Positions 8,569 through 17,955 of a stretch of 64,000 bases of DNA are shown in pieces. Numbering within the stretch: position 1 is the first letter of the stretch; each line of letters begins with the position of its first letter. The DNA lies in assembly GCF_026341125.1 (NCBI RefSeq), contig NZ_JAPEOR010000003.1, positions 558,001 to 622,000 of the forward strand. The letters are read 5' to 3'. The translations under genes were made by a program, and so were the position numbers. Source of the DNA: Streptomyces sp. NBC_01142. GTDB lineage: Bacteria; Actinomycetota; Actinomycetes; Streptomycetales; Streptomycetaceae. A model generated the notes under the pieces. That model was not told where the DNA came from. It searched no databases and saw nothing but the letters and a program-made list of their open reading frames with translations.

Positions 8569-11500
8569 GCGTGGACCCGTGTCCGCTCCCCGCGAGCATC
8601 GCGGCGATCCTGGCAGAACCGCCGCACGCGTTCTCGCCCACCGCCATCTGGTGGTGGAGCGGGGAACGACTCGGCCGCGCACGCCTGCGGGCCCAGCTCG
8701 AACGCTTCGTGGACGGCGGGGTGTACAACCTCGTCCTTCTCAACCTGGCTCCGTCAGGGCCGCTGTTCGGGTCCGACGCCGACGACCCCGCGTTTCTCAG
8801 CGACACTTGGTGGGCCCTGCTCCATGGTGTCTGCGACGATGCGCGCGAGCTCGGCGTGAGCCTCTGGTTCTACGACCAGCTCGGATTCTCCGGAGCCGAC
8901 CTCCAGGCACGCCTCGTCGACCAACAGCCCGCCCACGCCGGCCGTCGGCTCGAACGCGTACGCACGGTCGTGGACAGCCGGGGAGAGCTGCGCTGCCCCG
9001 AGCAGGGGCAACCCCTCGCGGCCCACGCCGAACCGGTCGACCGGGACGACCGGCCCGTCGGACCCGCGGTTCCGCTCGTCGCGGACGACCCGGTGGTCCG
9101 GACGCCGGGCCCGGGACGGTGGCGTCTGACGCTCCATCATCATGTGCCCCTCGGGTTCGACTATCTCGGCGCGGACGCGTGCGAGGCTCTGCTGGACCGG
9201 GTGCACGGGGAGTTCGAGCGGCGGCTCGGCGACCGGCTCGGGTCTGTCGTCGTCGGGTCGTTCCAGGACGAGTTGCCGGCCCTGCCCACCTGGTCGAACC
9301 GGTTCGCCGAAGCCTTTCTGCGGCGGCGCGGCTACGACCTCACCGGCTGTCTCGGCGCCCTGTACGACGACAGCACGCACCCGGACACCCACCGGATTCG
9401 GCGCGACTACCACCTGACGCGCGCCGAACTCGCCGAGGAGGCGTTCTTCCGGCCCCTCGCCGCCTGGCACGACCGGCACGGGCTGATCGTCGGCTGCGAC
9501 CAGCAGGACCCCGCCCGCGCCGGACACCCCGTCGCGGGCGTCGAGTTGTACGCCGACTACGCCCGTACGCACCGCTGGTTCTCCGCACCCGGATCCGACC
9601 ACCACGGCGACGCCCGTATCCACTCCTCGCTCGCCCATCTGTACGGCCGGCCCCGCACCTGGATCGAGGCCTTCCACTCGACCGGCTGGGGCGGCACGCT
9701 GGAGGAGACGTTCGACTGGCTGCTGCCGTGGCTTCGCGCCGGCGCGACCCTCTACAACCCGCATGCCGTCTACTACACGACCAAGGGCGGCTGGTGGGAA
9801 TGGGCACCACCCGCAACCGACTGGCGTCAGCCGTACTGGCGGCACCATCGCGTCTTCGCCGACGCCGTGACCCGGCTGTGCGCGATCCTGAGTCTCGGCC
9901 GCCATCTGTGCGACATCGCGATACTGCTGCCCACCACCACGGTGCAGTCCGGCGCCGCGCTCGACGGTGTCACGGCAGCGGCGGCGAGAGCTCAGGCGAC
10001 GTACCTCGAACTCGTCGGGGACATGGCCTGGTTCCGTACCCGCCCCGGCGTCGTGGACCGGCTCGGTCTCGACGCCGACGTGATCGACGACGCCTCCCTG
10101 TCCCGCGCCCACGTCCGCGGCGCCGACGCCGGCGGCGATGTGCGTCTGTGTGTCGCGGACGAGGGCTACGCGACGATCGTGCTGCCCGCGTGCACGGTCC
10201 TCGAGCAGGACACCGCGCGCAGTCTCGTCGCGTTCGCGTCGGCCGGCGGACACGTGATCGCGCTCGGTGTCCTCCCCGAACTCGTGGTCGGCCCGGACGG
10301 GGCCGCCACTCTGGACGAGCTTCGCGCGTGTTTCGGCGACGGCCGAGCGCTGTTCGTACCGGCCACGGACGCTTCGGCCGAGGCTCTGTCCGAGGCCTTG
10401 TCCGACGCCCTGTCCGAGCCGCACCCGGCCGTGCGGGCGTCGGTCCCCGCGCTCGCACGCCGCGTGGACGACGCCACGGTGGTATTCCTGACCGCGGCCT
10501 CCCCCCGCGCCACCCGAGCGTCCGTCGCCGCCCCCGACGAGCGCGGCGCCGCACTGGGCTGGCTCGACGTCCGCTACGACTTCGACCCCGACCGCTACGC
10601 GCGCACGGCACGCGTGCGGGTACGCGACGTCGCGGGCCCGGCCGTGCTCCTCGACCCCTTCGGCGGCGAACCGCGCACCGTGGCGGTCAGGCCCGCGAAG
10701 GACGACTCCCGGGCCGTGGAAGTCGACGTGCCCTTCGACACCGGACCCGCCGCGGTGCTGGTCTTTCCCGGGGGAAGGGGGGAGGCGCCGATCGAGGCAG
10801 CCGCGGAGCCGGCCGTCGCCGTGGTCGTGATTCCCGCGGACGCGGAGTGGGACATGACACTGGTGCCGACCCTCGATGATACCTGGGGCGACTTCGCCCG
10901 CCCCGCGACCGGCCCGCCCGCCGGTCCCCACGCTCCGGTGGAAACCGAGTGCCGTACGTTCCGGCACCGGGTGGAGGAACCGGGGGAGGACGGCGTACGC
11001 GACGGATGGGCCGAGCCGGGCCGTGCCGCCGAGCCGTCCGGGGCAACGGTCCACGCGACGTTCGGCCCCCGTGCGATCGTCCTCGGCGCAGGCGCAGGCG
11101 ACGACATCCGGTCGACGCTCGAATGGTCCGAAACCCGGGGTGTCCACAAGGATCCCGTCCACCGGGCCGTGCTGGGCCCCAAGGGCCATGTGCCGGAAGA
11201 GTTCCTGCACATCGGGCCCACGGGTGCCGGCGAGGTCGCGCGCGTACGCGTCGAACTGCTGCTGGACGAGGCCTTCGAGGGCCACCTCGCGGTCGGGGCC
11301 GCGGCGGCGAAGACGGCCCGCATCGGAGGCGTACCCGTCGCCCTGGACGACGGCGGGCACCTCGCCATGGGTCCCGTACGCGCGGAGGCCGGCCGTCACC
11401 TCCTGGAACTTGATCTGATAGTCCATCAAAAAGTCGATCTGCGCGCGCACTTGGCGCTGGTCCGGCGGCCGGAGCGCTACCGGCGTCCGGAATGGATCCT

Positions 11501-12644
11501 CCCGGCCGGCCGGGACGGGACCGTGGGTACGACTCTGACGCTGGCCGAGCTCCCCGCTCGGGCCGTCGTCCAGATCGCCGCGCGCGGATCGTGCGTCCTG
11601 CGCGTCAACGGGCGGGTGGTCGGCAGGCAGGGCGGATTCGATCCGTACGTCGCGCACGCGGTGCCCCGCGTGCGACGACACGACGTGACGGCCGCCCTCC
11701 GTACCGGGGAGAACGACATCACGGTGGAGACGGTCCCCGGCGACGATCCCGCCGTGCTGGTGGATGCGATCCTCTACGACGGCAAGGGCGGCCACGTCGC
11801 GACCGTGCACAGCGATGCCCTGTGGTGGACCGAACGCGCCGGCGGGCGGGCGCCGGTCGTGGTGCGTCGCGAGCAGGCGGGGGACCCGGCTGCCCTGTAT
11901 CTGCGCCGCAGGCCGCATCCCCTGCCCGGCGCCGCCTGGCTCGACCCCGACGCCGACGACGGCACGGTGGTACCGGTCGGGTTCGCGGTCCCGGGAGGCC
12001 GGGCCGCCGTGGAGTGGCTCTGGTGCGAACTACCGCCAGGTACAAGGCAGTTGACGCTGGATGTGCACGGCGACACGACCGTGTTCGTCGACGGCCATGA
12101 GCGCCCCGCGACGACCGGCACCGTCTGCGGCGGCGTACGCACCCTGACCGTGGACGTGTCGGCCGACGGCCCGTGCGGGACACGAACCGCCGCCCTGCGG
12201 ATGCAGACCCGTCCGGGCCACCAGGGCGGAGCCGCCCTGGCCGGCCCGCTGCGCTGCGTGGTCGGCCCGGGCCGGATACGGGTCGGGAGCTGGGAGAAAC
12301 GCGGCCTTGCCGAGTACAGCGGCGGCGTGCGGTACAGCCGCGTGGTGACGCTGCCCGCAGATGTCGCCACGGGACGGCTGTCCCTCGACCTCGGACGGGT
12401 CCGTGGCACCGCGGAGGTGCGGGTCGGTGGCCTCGCCGCCGGTGTGCGTGTCTGCTCCCCGTATGTGTTCGACGTGACGGGACTGGCCGTGCCCGGGGCG
12501 AACACCGTCGAGATCACTGTGTTCGGGACGCTCGCGCCGCATCTGGACGCCTCGAGTCCGACCCACTTCGTCTTCCCGGGGCAGCGCGTCACCGGCCTGA
12601 TGGGCCCTGTCCGGCTGTGGGCTCAGGTCGGGGCGACCTCATAG
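8565..12644 (+). CDS. GH106-like alpha-L-rhamnosidase family protein
   Basis: A very large (1359-residue) cytoplasmic protein without signal peptide. The first 480 residues resemble the GH106/rhamnosidase-like barrel: AIWWWSGERLGRARLRAQL at the start, FQDELPALPTWSNRF with an acidic DE pair near residue 230, then RRRGYDL, and IEAFHSTGWGGT followed by YNPHAVYYTTKGGWWEW. The C-terminal third contains jelly-roll carbohydrate-binding-like modules (RISVNG-type motif CVLRVNGRVVG, and AEVRVGGLAAGV near the end). Position as the last gene of the rhamnoside operon supports a second, complementary glycosidase activity. The exact bond cleaved is inferred. The 3' end overlaps the convergent DeoR gene by 22 bases. 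Confidence 0.75.
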   Translation: MSVDPCPLPASIAAILAEPPHAFSPTAIWWWSGERLGRARLRAQLERFVDGGVYNLVLLNLAPSGPLFGSDADDPAFLSDTWWALLHGVCDDARELGVSLWFYDQLGFSGADLQARLVDQQPAHAGRRLERVRTVVDSRGELRCPEQGQPLAAHAEPVDRDDRPVGPAVPLVADDPVVRTPGPGRWRLTLHHHVPLGFDYLGADACEALLDRVHGEFERRLGDRLGSVVVGSFQDELPALPTWSNRFAEAFLRRRGYDLTGCLGALYDDSTHPDTHRIRRDYHLTRAELAEEAFFRPLAAWHDRHGLIVGCDQQDPARAGHPVAGVELYADYARTHRWFSAPGSDHHGDARIHSSLAHLYGRPRTWIEAFHSTGWGGTLEETFDWLLPWLRAGATLYNPHAVYYTTKGGWWEWAPPATDWRQPYWRHHRVFADAVTRLCAILSLGRHLCDIAILLPTTTVQSGAALDGVTAAAARAQATYLELVGDMAWFRTRPGVVDRLGLDADVIDDASLSRAHVRGADAGGDVRLCVADEGYATIVLPACTVLEQDTARSLVAFASAGGHVIALGVLPELVVGPDGAATLDELRACFGDGRALFVPATDASAEALSEALSDALSEPHPAVRASVPALARRVDDATVVFLTAASPRATRASVAAPDERGAALGWLDVRYDFDPDRYARTARVRVRDVAGPAVLLDPFGGEPRTVAVRPAKDDSRAVEVDVPFDTGPAAVLVFPGGRGEAPIEAAAEPAVAVVVIPADAEWDMTLVPTLDDTWGDFARPATGPPAGPHAPVETECRTFRHRVEEPGEDGVRDGWAEPGRAAEPSGATVHATFGPRAIVLGAGAGDDIRSTLEWSETRGVHKDPVHRAVLGPKGHVPEEFLHIGPTGAGEVARVRVELLLDEAFEGHLAVGAAAAKTARIGGVPVALDDGGHLAMGPVRAEAGRHLLELDLIVHQKVDLRAHLALVRRPERYRRPEWILPAGRDGTVGTTLTLAELPARAVVQIAARGSCVLRVNGRVVGRQGGFDPYVAHAVPRVRRHDVTAALRTGENDITVETVPGDDPAVLVDAILYDGKGGHVATVHSDALWWTERAGGRAPVVVRREQAGDPAALYLRRRPHPLPGAAWLDPDADDGTVVPVGFAVPGGRAAVEWLWCELPPGTRQLTLDVHGDTTVFVDGHERPATTGTVCGGVRTLTVDVSADGPCGTRTAALRMQTRPGHQGGAALAGPLRCVVGPGRIRVGSWEKRGLAEYSGGVRYSRVVTLPADVATGRLSLDLGRVRGTAEVRVGGLAAGVRVCSPYVFDVTGLAVPGANTVEITVFGTLAPHLDASSPTHFVFPGQRVTGLMGPVRLWAQVGATS

Positions 12645-13408
12645 CCGACGCCGCTCTCGTCGAGGGACCGCAGGACGTCCGGTGGTGTGCGGTCGTCGAC
12701 CAGCACCAGGTCGAACGTGCTGAGCGGAGCGAGCCGGTACAGCGCGGTACGGCCGAGTTTGGAGTGGTCGACCATGAGCACATTACGGCGGGCGGCCTTG
12801 AGCATCGCGCGCTTGACGGCGACGATGCGCTGTTCCTGGTGGAAGGCGAAGCCGCCGCTCACCGACGATGTGGAGACGAAGCACAGGTCGACCCGCAGGG
12901 CCTCGACGGCTTCCACGCACGGCACTCCGAGGAACGAGCCGTGCAACGGGTCGTATTCGCCGCCCAGGGCCATCAGATGGAGTCCGCGTTCGTCCGCGAG
13001 CAGGTTCAGGGCCTCGAGGAAATTGGTGATGACGGTCAGCGGTTCGATGCCCGGGAGGAGACGGGCCAGCTCAAACGCGGTGGTCGAGTCGTCGATCATC
13101 ACGGACATGCCCGGTTCGATCATCGTCACTGCCTTGGCGGCGAGGGCCTCCTTCTCCCTCCGCATGGACTTCTTGCGGTAGGCGACATTGCTCTCGAACA
13201 CCCCGGAGGGCTGCGCGGTGACACCTCCGCGGAACTTGCGCAGGACGCCCTCGCGTTCGAGTTCGTCGATGTCGCGGTAGATCGTCATCGGACTCACACC
13301 GAATCGCTCGGCCAGGTCCGCCGCCGACGCCGATCCCTCGCTCAGCACGTGATCGGAAATCTCCCGGCGGCGCTGGAGGGGGCCCCGCTGGTCCTTGTCC
13401 TGTGACAT
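12623..13408 (-). CDS. DeoR-family transcriptional repressor
   Basis: A 261-residue sugar-metabolism repressor. The N-terminal winged helix-turn-helix is clear (ASAADLAERFGVSPMTIYRD, then ELEREGVLRKFRGG), followed by a DeoR-C sensor domain (MIDDSTTAFELARLL, ITNFLEALNLLADE, MVDHSKLGRTAL), which normally binds a phosphorylated sugar. ATG at 13408 is preferred because it places the HTH at the usual distance; the frame is open further upstream. It lies between the rhamnoside operon and a divergent carbohydrate kinase, so it probably controls one or both, with the kinase product as inducer. Confidence 0.9.
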   Translation of the reverse strand: MSQDKDQRGPLQRRREISDHVLSEGSASAADLAERFGVSPMTIYRDIDELEREGVLRKFRGGVTAQPSGVFESNVAYRKKSMRREKEALAAKAVTMIEPGMSVMIDDSTTAFELARLLPGIEPLTVITNFLEALNLLADERGLHLMALGGEYDPLHGSFLGVPCVEAVEALRVDLCFVSTSSVSGGFAFHQEQRIVAVKRAMLKAARRNVLMVDHSKLGRTALYRLAPLSTFDLVLVDDRTPPDVLRSLDESGVGYEVAPT

Positions 13409-13580
13409 TCCTCGGTCCTGTTCCGATCCGTCGTCCGCGGACAGGTGAGGACGCACCTGCTCCTCCGCCCGAGACCTCTCGCCATTCACATTCGAGGATG
13501 AGGATATAACATCGATTGTTGATGCAGAATGTGAAAATCGTCGTGGAGAACACCGAACGCCGAGGAGAAGGCGGGAACCT
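13409..13580. promoter_or_regulatory. Divergent promoter region with AACA-TCGAT-TGTT motif
   Basis: The 172-bp gap between the DeoR repressor and the kinase is locally AT-rich. AACATCGATTGTT (about 13508-13520) has matched AACA/TGTT arms around TCGAT and could be a DeoR autoregulatory operator. No unambiguous promoter hexamers were assigned. Confidence 0.4.
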
Positions 13581-15071
13581 GTGACGGACACACGCCACCA
13601 GGACGTGTGGTTGGGAGTCGACCTGGGAACGCAGAGCGTACGCGCCGTGGCCGTCACCGGCGACGGGCATGTGCTCGGCCGCGGCTCCGCCCCACTCGCC
13701 GGCCACCGCGACCGGGACCGTCACGAACAACTCCCCTCGGACTGGTGGGAGAGCGCCGGCGCCGCGATGCGCCGGACTCTGCGTCACCTCTCCGCCTCGT
13801 CCGTTCGGGGAGTGGCGGTGTGCAGCACATCCGGCACCGTACTGCTGACCGACTCGCGCGGTACGCCCCTGACACCCGCGCTCATGTACGACGACGGGCG
13901 TGCCGCGGCCGAGGCGCGGTACGCCCAGGAAACCGGCGCCGATGTGTGGCGGTCGCTCGGACACCGTATCCAGCCGAGCTGGGCGCTCGCCAAGCTGCTG
14001 TGGCTCACCCAACCCGGGCCAGACGGCGTCGCACCCGGTCTCAGGGGCGCCCGTGTGTGCCACCAGGCGGACTTCATCACTTCCCGGCTCGTCGGGCGGC
14101 CGGTGCCGACCGACTCCAGCCACGCCCTCAAGACCGGCTACGACGTGGACACCCGCACATGGCCCACCGCCGTCCACGACCGGCTCGGACTGTCCGGCCT
14201 CGACTTCCCCGCCGTGGTGGCCCCCGGCACCGTGCTCGGCACGGTGTGCCGCACGGCGGCGGACGACACCGGCCTCGCCGAAGGCACTCCGGTCGTCGCG
14301 GGCATGACCGACGGCTGCGCAGCCCAACTCGGCTCCGGGGCCTGGGACGTCGGGCAGTGGAACACCGTCCTCGGCACCACCCTCGTCCTCAAGGGCGTCA
14401 CCGCCACCCCGCTCCGCGACCCGGCCGGAGTGCTCTACAACCACCGCTCCCCGGACGGGTACTGGCTCCCCGGCGGCGCCTCCAGCGTCGGCGCCGGCGC
14501 GCTGACACTGGCGTTCCCCGGGGCCGACCTGGCGCGCCTCGATCGCCTCGCCGCCCACCGGGAGCCGGCGAGCGTCGTCGCCTACCCCCTGGTCTCGCGC
14601 GGGGAACGCTTCCCGTTCCTGGCCGCCGACGCCGAAGCCTTCGTGCTCGGCCGGCCGGCCGACGACGCCGATCACCATGCCGCGCTGCTCCAGGGCATCG
14701 CACTCGTGGAACGACTGTGTCTGGCCTATGTCCGCCTCCTCGGCGCCCCGGTCGACGGGCCGGTCACCCTCACCGGCGGCGCCACCCGCAGCCCCTACTG
14801 GAACCAGCTCCGGGCCGATGTCCTGGGCCGGACCGTCGCGATCCCCGCACACGCGGACTCCGCTCTCGGCATGGCGGTCCTGGCAGCCCACGGAGTGACA
14901 CGCACGCCGCTGTCCGCGGCCCGCGCCATGGTGGGTGACCGTACGGTTCTTGACCCGCGGCCCCAGGCCGGCCGGTGCTTCGCCGAGCCGTTCCTGACCC
15001 TGGTCGACGCACTCGAAGGACGCGGCTGGCTCCCCTCGAAGACCGCCGCCTACGCACGGGAGCACGGCTGA
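13581..15071 (+). CDS. FGGY-family carbohydrate kinase (xylulokinase/ribulokinase-like)
   Basis: Phosphorylates a ketose or polyol with ATP. The 496-residue protein has the two actin-like FGGY domains: phosphate-1 loop WLGVDLGTQSVRAVAV at the start, GMTDGCAAQLGSG in the middle, and the C-terminal signature TLTGGATRSPYWNQLRADVLG. GTG at 13581 follows AGGAGAAGG. It lacks rhamnulokinase hallmarks, which are found in a separate gene at 21.2 kb, so its substrate is probably a different sugar, perhaps the product of the fucose/arabinose-isomerase-like enzyme encoded at 16.2 kb. Confidence 0.88.
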   Translation: MTDTRHQDVWLGVDLGTQSVRAVAVTGDGHVLGRGSAPLAGHRDRDRHEQLPSDWWESAGAAMRRTLRHLSASSVRGVAVCSTSGTVLLTDSRGTPLTPALMYDDGRAAAEARYAQETGADVWRSLGHRIQPSWALAKLLWLTQPGPDGVAPGLRGARVCHQADFITSRLVGRPVPTDSSHALKTGYDVDTRTWPTAVHDRLGLSGLDFPAVVAPGTVLGTVCRTAADDTGLAEGTPVVAGMTDGCAAQLGSGAWDVGQWNTVLGTTLVLKGVTATPLRDPAGVLYNHRSPDGYWLPGGASSVGAGALTLAFPGADLARLDRLAAHREPASVVAYPLVSRGERFPFLAADAEAFVLGRPADDADHHAALLQGIALVERLCLAYVRLLGAPVDGPVTLTGGATRSPYWNQLRADVLGRTVAIPAHADSALGMAVLAAHGVTRTPLSAARAMVGDRTVLDPRPQAGRCFAEPFLTLVDALEGRGWLPSKTAAYAREHG

Positions 15072-15096
15072 CCGTCTCACTCACTGCGTCGCGGTG

Positions 15097-15124
15097 ACCT
15101 CTCCGCTGCCGTGCGGGGAGAGGT
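15097..15124. terminator. Hairpin between convergent kinase and LacI genes
   Basis: ACCTCTCC (15097-15104) pairs with GGAGAGGT (15117-15124), with extra GC pairing possible in the loop. It sits in the 109-bp convergent gap and probably terminates one or both transcripts. Confidence 0.55.
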
Positions 15125-15180
15125 GGACGGCCATCCGGCACAGTTCTTGGGGTGGGGGTCGGTTGTGTCCCGCATGCGCG

Positions 15181-16239
15181 TCAGCGGACTCTCGCCGCCG
15201 GCCCGGCGAGCGCGGGCCGGGCGAGGGACGACCCCCGTACGACCAACTCCGGCTGCAGGACGATCTGTTCATGGCGGTGCGCCACTGTTTCCGCGCCGGT
15301 CTCGCCGGTCTCGTCGATCAGCAGCTCTGCCGCCAGCCGCCCCATCCGGGCGGCCGGCTGGCGTACGGAGGTGAGGGGCACTGTGGCGGCCGCGGCGAAC
15401 TCGATGTCGTCGTACCCGACCAGGGCGATGTCGTCCGGAACGCTCGCACCGGCGGCGAACAGCGCCTGGAGCACGCCGAGGGCCAGCAGGTCGTTGGCGC
15501 AGAACACCGCGGTAGGGCGTGGCGACATGCCCAGCAACCGGGCGGCGGCGTCCCGTCCGGCCGCGACATCGAGCCGCTGCGCCTCCAGCACCCGCAGCCG
15601 GTCCTCGGGCAGCCCCGCCCTGGCGAGGGCCTGAAGGACGCCCGTACGCCGGTCCTGGCACTGGGCGAGTTGCAGCGGACCGCTGACGTACACGATGTGG
15701 CCGTGGCCCTGCTCCAGCAGATGGCGTCCCGCGAGTGCGCCCCCGGTGACATCGTCGACCGACACCGAACAGGCGTCGGCGCGGGGCACCAGCCGGTCAA
15801 CGAAGACGAAGGGGATCCCCTGACGGCGGAAGGCGTCCAGATTGCGGCCGGTGGTGTCGGCCGGAGTGACCAGTACCCCGCGCACCCGCTGCTCGCTGAA
15901 CAGCCCGAGGTACTCGGCCTCTTCCTCGCTGCTCTGCGCGCTGTTGCAGAGCATCACGCCGAGCCCGGCCTCACGGGCCACCCGTTCGGCGCCCGACGCG
16001 ACATCCACGAAAAAGGGGTTGGCCATGTCGAGGACGAGCAGCGCGATGATGCGGCTGCGGCCCGCCCGCAGCTGGCGTGCGGACTCGCTGCGTACATAAC
16101 CCAGCCGGTGGATGGTGGACAGGACGCGCACCCGGGTTGCCTCGCCCACCGAATCGGGCCGGTTGATGACGTTCGACACGGTGCCGACCGACACCCCGGC
16201 CTCGCGGGCGACGTCCTTGATCCCCACCGGCTGCCCCAT
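15181..16239 (-). CDS. LacI-family transcriptional repressor
   Basis: A 352-residue repressor. The N-terminal HTH reads GIKDVAREAGVSVGTVSNVINRP, followed by the hinge helix region (ARQLRAGRSRIIALL) and a periplasmic-binding-protein-like sensor domain with FCANDLLALGVLQAL and DDIALVGYDDIEFA. Its ATG shares one base with the stop of the upstream isomerase gene (TGATG), so the two are translationally coupled. The neighbouring rhamnose operon carries LacI-type palindromes, making this the best candidate for the rhamnose regulator. Confidence 0.93.
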   Translation of the reverse strand: MGQPVGIKDVAREAGVSVGTVSNVINRPDSVGEATRVRVLSTIHRLGYVRSESARQLRAGRSRIIALLVLDMANPFFVDVASGAERVAREAGLGVMLCNSAQSSEEEAEYLGLFSEQRVRGVLVTPADTTGRNLDAFRRQGIPFVFVDRLVPRADACSVSVDDVTGGALAGRHLLEQGHGHIVYVSGPLQLAQCQDRRTGVLQALARAGLPEDRLRVLEAQRLDVAAGRDAAARLLGMSPRPTAVFCANDLLALGVLQALFAAGASVPDDIALVGYDDIEFAAAATVPLTSVRQPAARMGRLAAELLIDETGETGAETVAHRHEQIVLQPELVVRGSSLARPALAGPAARVR

Positions 16240-17681
16240 CAGGCCGAGACCTCCACGAGTTCCAGTTGGCCGAGATCGGCCACCGCGCGGAGGTCCGGCA
16301 ACAGGCTGCCGGTCGCAAGTGCCCAGTGGTGGCCGACACCACTGGCACTCCACGCGTCGGTCCACTCACCGGGGTCGCAGCCGAAATCGACTCGCGAGGT
16401 GGTGTTGCCGATCTCCAGATGCGGGCCACCGACCACGTTGCCCTCGGCCGCGATCAGCTGGTACGTCCCCCGGCGGGTCTGCCCGAGGCCGAGCACGGTC
16501 ACCGGACCGTGCCGTACGTCGAACTCCACCGACACGCCCCAGCCGCGCTTGCCGTGGTAGACGCCGAGGCCGCGCAGCAGCGGCTTGCGCTCACTGATCA
16601 CCGTGTGACCGGGGCCGTCGTGGCCCATCTCGACCACGCCCGCCCGGAAGTCGAGAGCCTGGAGTTCGGTGAAGGAGCCGCCGGCGCCGAGCCGGTCGGC
16701 GATCAGCATCGCCAGCGAGGTACGCAGTTCGTACTCGCCGCAGGCCGGGACTCCGCGAGCGGTCAGCAGCGAGGCGCCGAGGATCATGCCGGCGCCGAGC
16801 CGTTCGTGGATCTCGCCCTCCAGCCCCCGGTGGTAGTAGGCGAGGGTGTCCAGGTCGAAGTCGTGGACCAGGCTGTCCAGGGCGACCGAGACCCTGGCCG
16901 CCCAGGCCAGATCGTCCCCGACGACCGTGTCGGCGAGGTCGAAGACCTCCCGGGTCTCGGCGAGTTTGAGCTCGGCCTCCTTGTCCGTGACCTGCTGGAC
17001 CCGGACCCGCAGATCGTCGAACTCCAGGACCTCCACATGGCCGCCCAGTTGGCCCGGCACCATCGTCAGATCGGTCGAGACGTCGTACATGCCGGGATAA
17101 AGATGGCCCATCAGCCCGTGCCGGCCGTTGCGGAGCACCGAGCGCACCCCCGCGGCCCGGATCCAGCGGCCGATCCTGGCCCAGGCCCGTTCGTCCTCCA
17201 GATGCCCGGACACGGAGCGGAAGGCGACCCCGACCCGCTCGAAGGTGTTGGCCATCTCCGGCAGTGGGCAGGCGCCGCAGTACGCCAGCCAGTCACCTGT
17301 GCCGAAGGAGGCGTGGTCCATGGCCTCGGTGGGCTGGAGATTGATGAGCAGCACGGGTGCACCGCTGCGCTGCGCGATCGGCACCAGCATGGTGGCGGTC
17401 ATATAGGTGGTCAGGAAGCCGACGATCAGATCGCAGTCGGCGGCGCGCAGCCGCTCGGCCGCTGCTGCCCCGTCCTCGGCGTCCGAGATGAAGCCGACGT
17501 CGACGACGTCGGCGTCGTACTGCCCCATCCGCTCGGCGACCCGGGCCGCGGAACACCGCAGCGTCGGCAGGAGCTCCGGGAACTGGGGCCAGTACGCCCC
17601 GAGTCCGCCGGCGACGAGACCGATCCTGGGCCTTCGGGCGACGGCGGGAATACGGGCGGACCGTGCGGTGCCTGTGCTCAT
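16239..17681 (-). CDS. L-fucose/L-arabinose isomerase family protein
   Basis: A 480-residue aldose-ketose isomerase-like protein of the FucI/AraA superfamily. The N-terminal Rossmann-like domain (RPRIGLVAGGLGAYWPQF) is followed by the substrate domain (DLIVGFLTTYMTATML, PVLLINLQPTEAMDHA) and a C-terminal beta domain ending in GVGHHWALATGSLLPDL, where the HH pair resembles the metal-binding end of arabinose isomerases. ATG at 17681 is preceded by GAGAGGATC. It is co-transcribed with the LacI gene and divergent from rhaI. Which sugar it isomerises is not decided by the sequence. Confidence 0.82.
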   Translation of the reverse strand: MSTGTARSARIPAVARRPRIGLVAGGLGAYWPQFPELLPTLRCSAARVAERMGQYDADVVDVGFISDAEDGAAAAERLRAADCDLIVGFLTTYMTATMLVPIAQRSGAPVLLINLQPTEAMDHASFGTGDWLAYCGACPLPEMANTFERVGVAFRSVSGHLEDERAWARIGRWIRAAGVRSVLRNGRHGLMGHLYPGMYDVSTDLTMVPGQLGGHVEVLEFDDLRVRVQQVTDKEAELKLAETREVFDLADTVVGDDLAWAARVSVALDSLVHDFDLDTLAYYHRGLEGEIHERLGAGMILGASLLTARGVPACGEYELRTSLAMLIADRLGAGGSFTELQALDFRAGVVEMGHDGPGHTVISERKPLLRGLGVYHGKRGWGVSVEFDVRHGPVTVLGLGQTRRGTYQLIAAEGNVVGGPHLEIGNTTSRVDFGCDPGEWTDAWSASGVGHHWALATGSLLPDLRAVADLGQLELVEVSA

Positions 17682-17736
17682 GGGGATCCTCTCCTGGGCC
17701 GGGGACGAACCGTCGGGCCGGCGGGCGTGGACGCCG

Positions 17737-17748
17737 TGAAAGGTTTCA
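17737..17748 (-). promoter_or_regulatory. LacI-type operator-like site before the isomerase-lacI pair
   Basis: TGAAAGGTTTCA is one base from a perfect palindrome and matches the general LacI-family operator form TGAAA-N2-TTTCA. It lies 56 bases upstream of the isomerase start. Confidence 0.55.
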
Positions 17749-17875
17749 AATGAGTTGCACGGAAGCTAGACGCGCCCACCGTGCACAGTCAATGGGTCTG
17801 CGCGTCCGGTTTCCGCAGCTGACTCAAAGGATCACCTCCAGATCAACTCCCCTGCAGATACGGCCACTTGCCTTC

Positions 17876-17925
17876 TTGACAGCCCTTGGCGGGCTGCTTA
17901 GCTTCACTCTGATGAATCGATTCAT
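17876..17925 (+). promoter_or_regulatory. rhaI promoter with perfect LacI-type operator at the start point
   Basis: TTGACA (17876-17881) and TAGCTT (17899-17904) with 17-nt spacing predict a start near 17911. The perfect 14-bp palindrome ATGAATCGATTCAT (17912-17925), with the central CG typical of LacI-family operators, lies exactly where a bound repressor would block initiation. The ATG within the palindrome is not the gene start; that follows GGGAG at 17956. Confidence 0.75.
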
Positions 17926-17955
17926 GGCGCTGTCTGTCACACGGGAGTGGTGACC

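Noticed and set aside
8754..11918. 1054-residue minus-strand frame opposite the GH106-like gene
   Set aside because: Shadow produced by GC bias; no domain pattern, and the coupled + strand gene explains the region.
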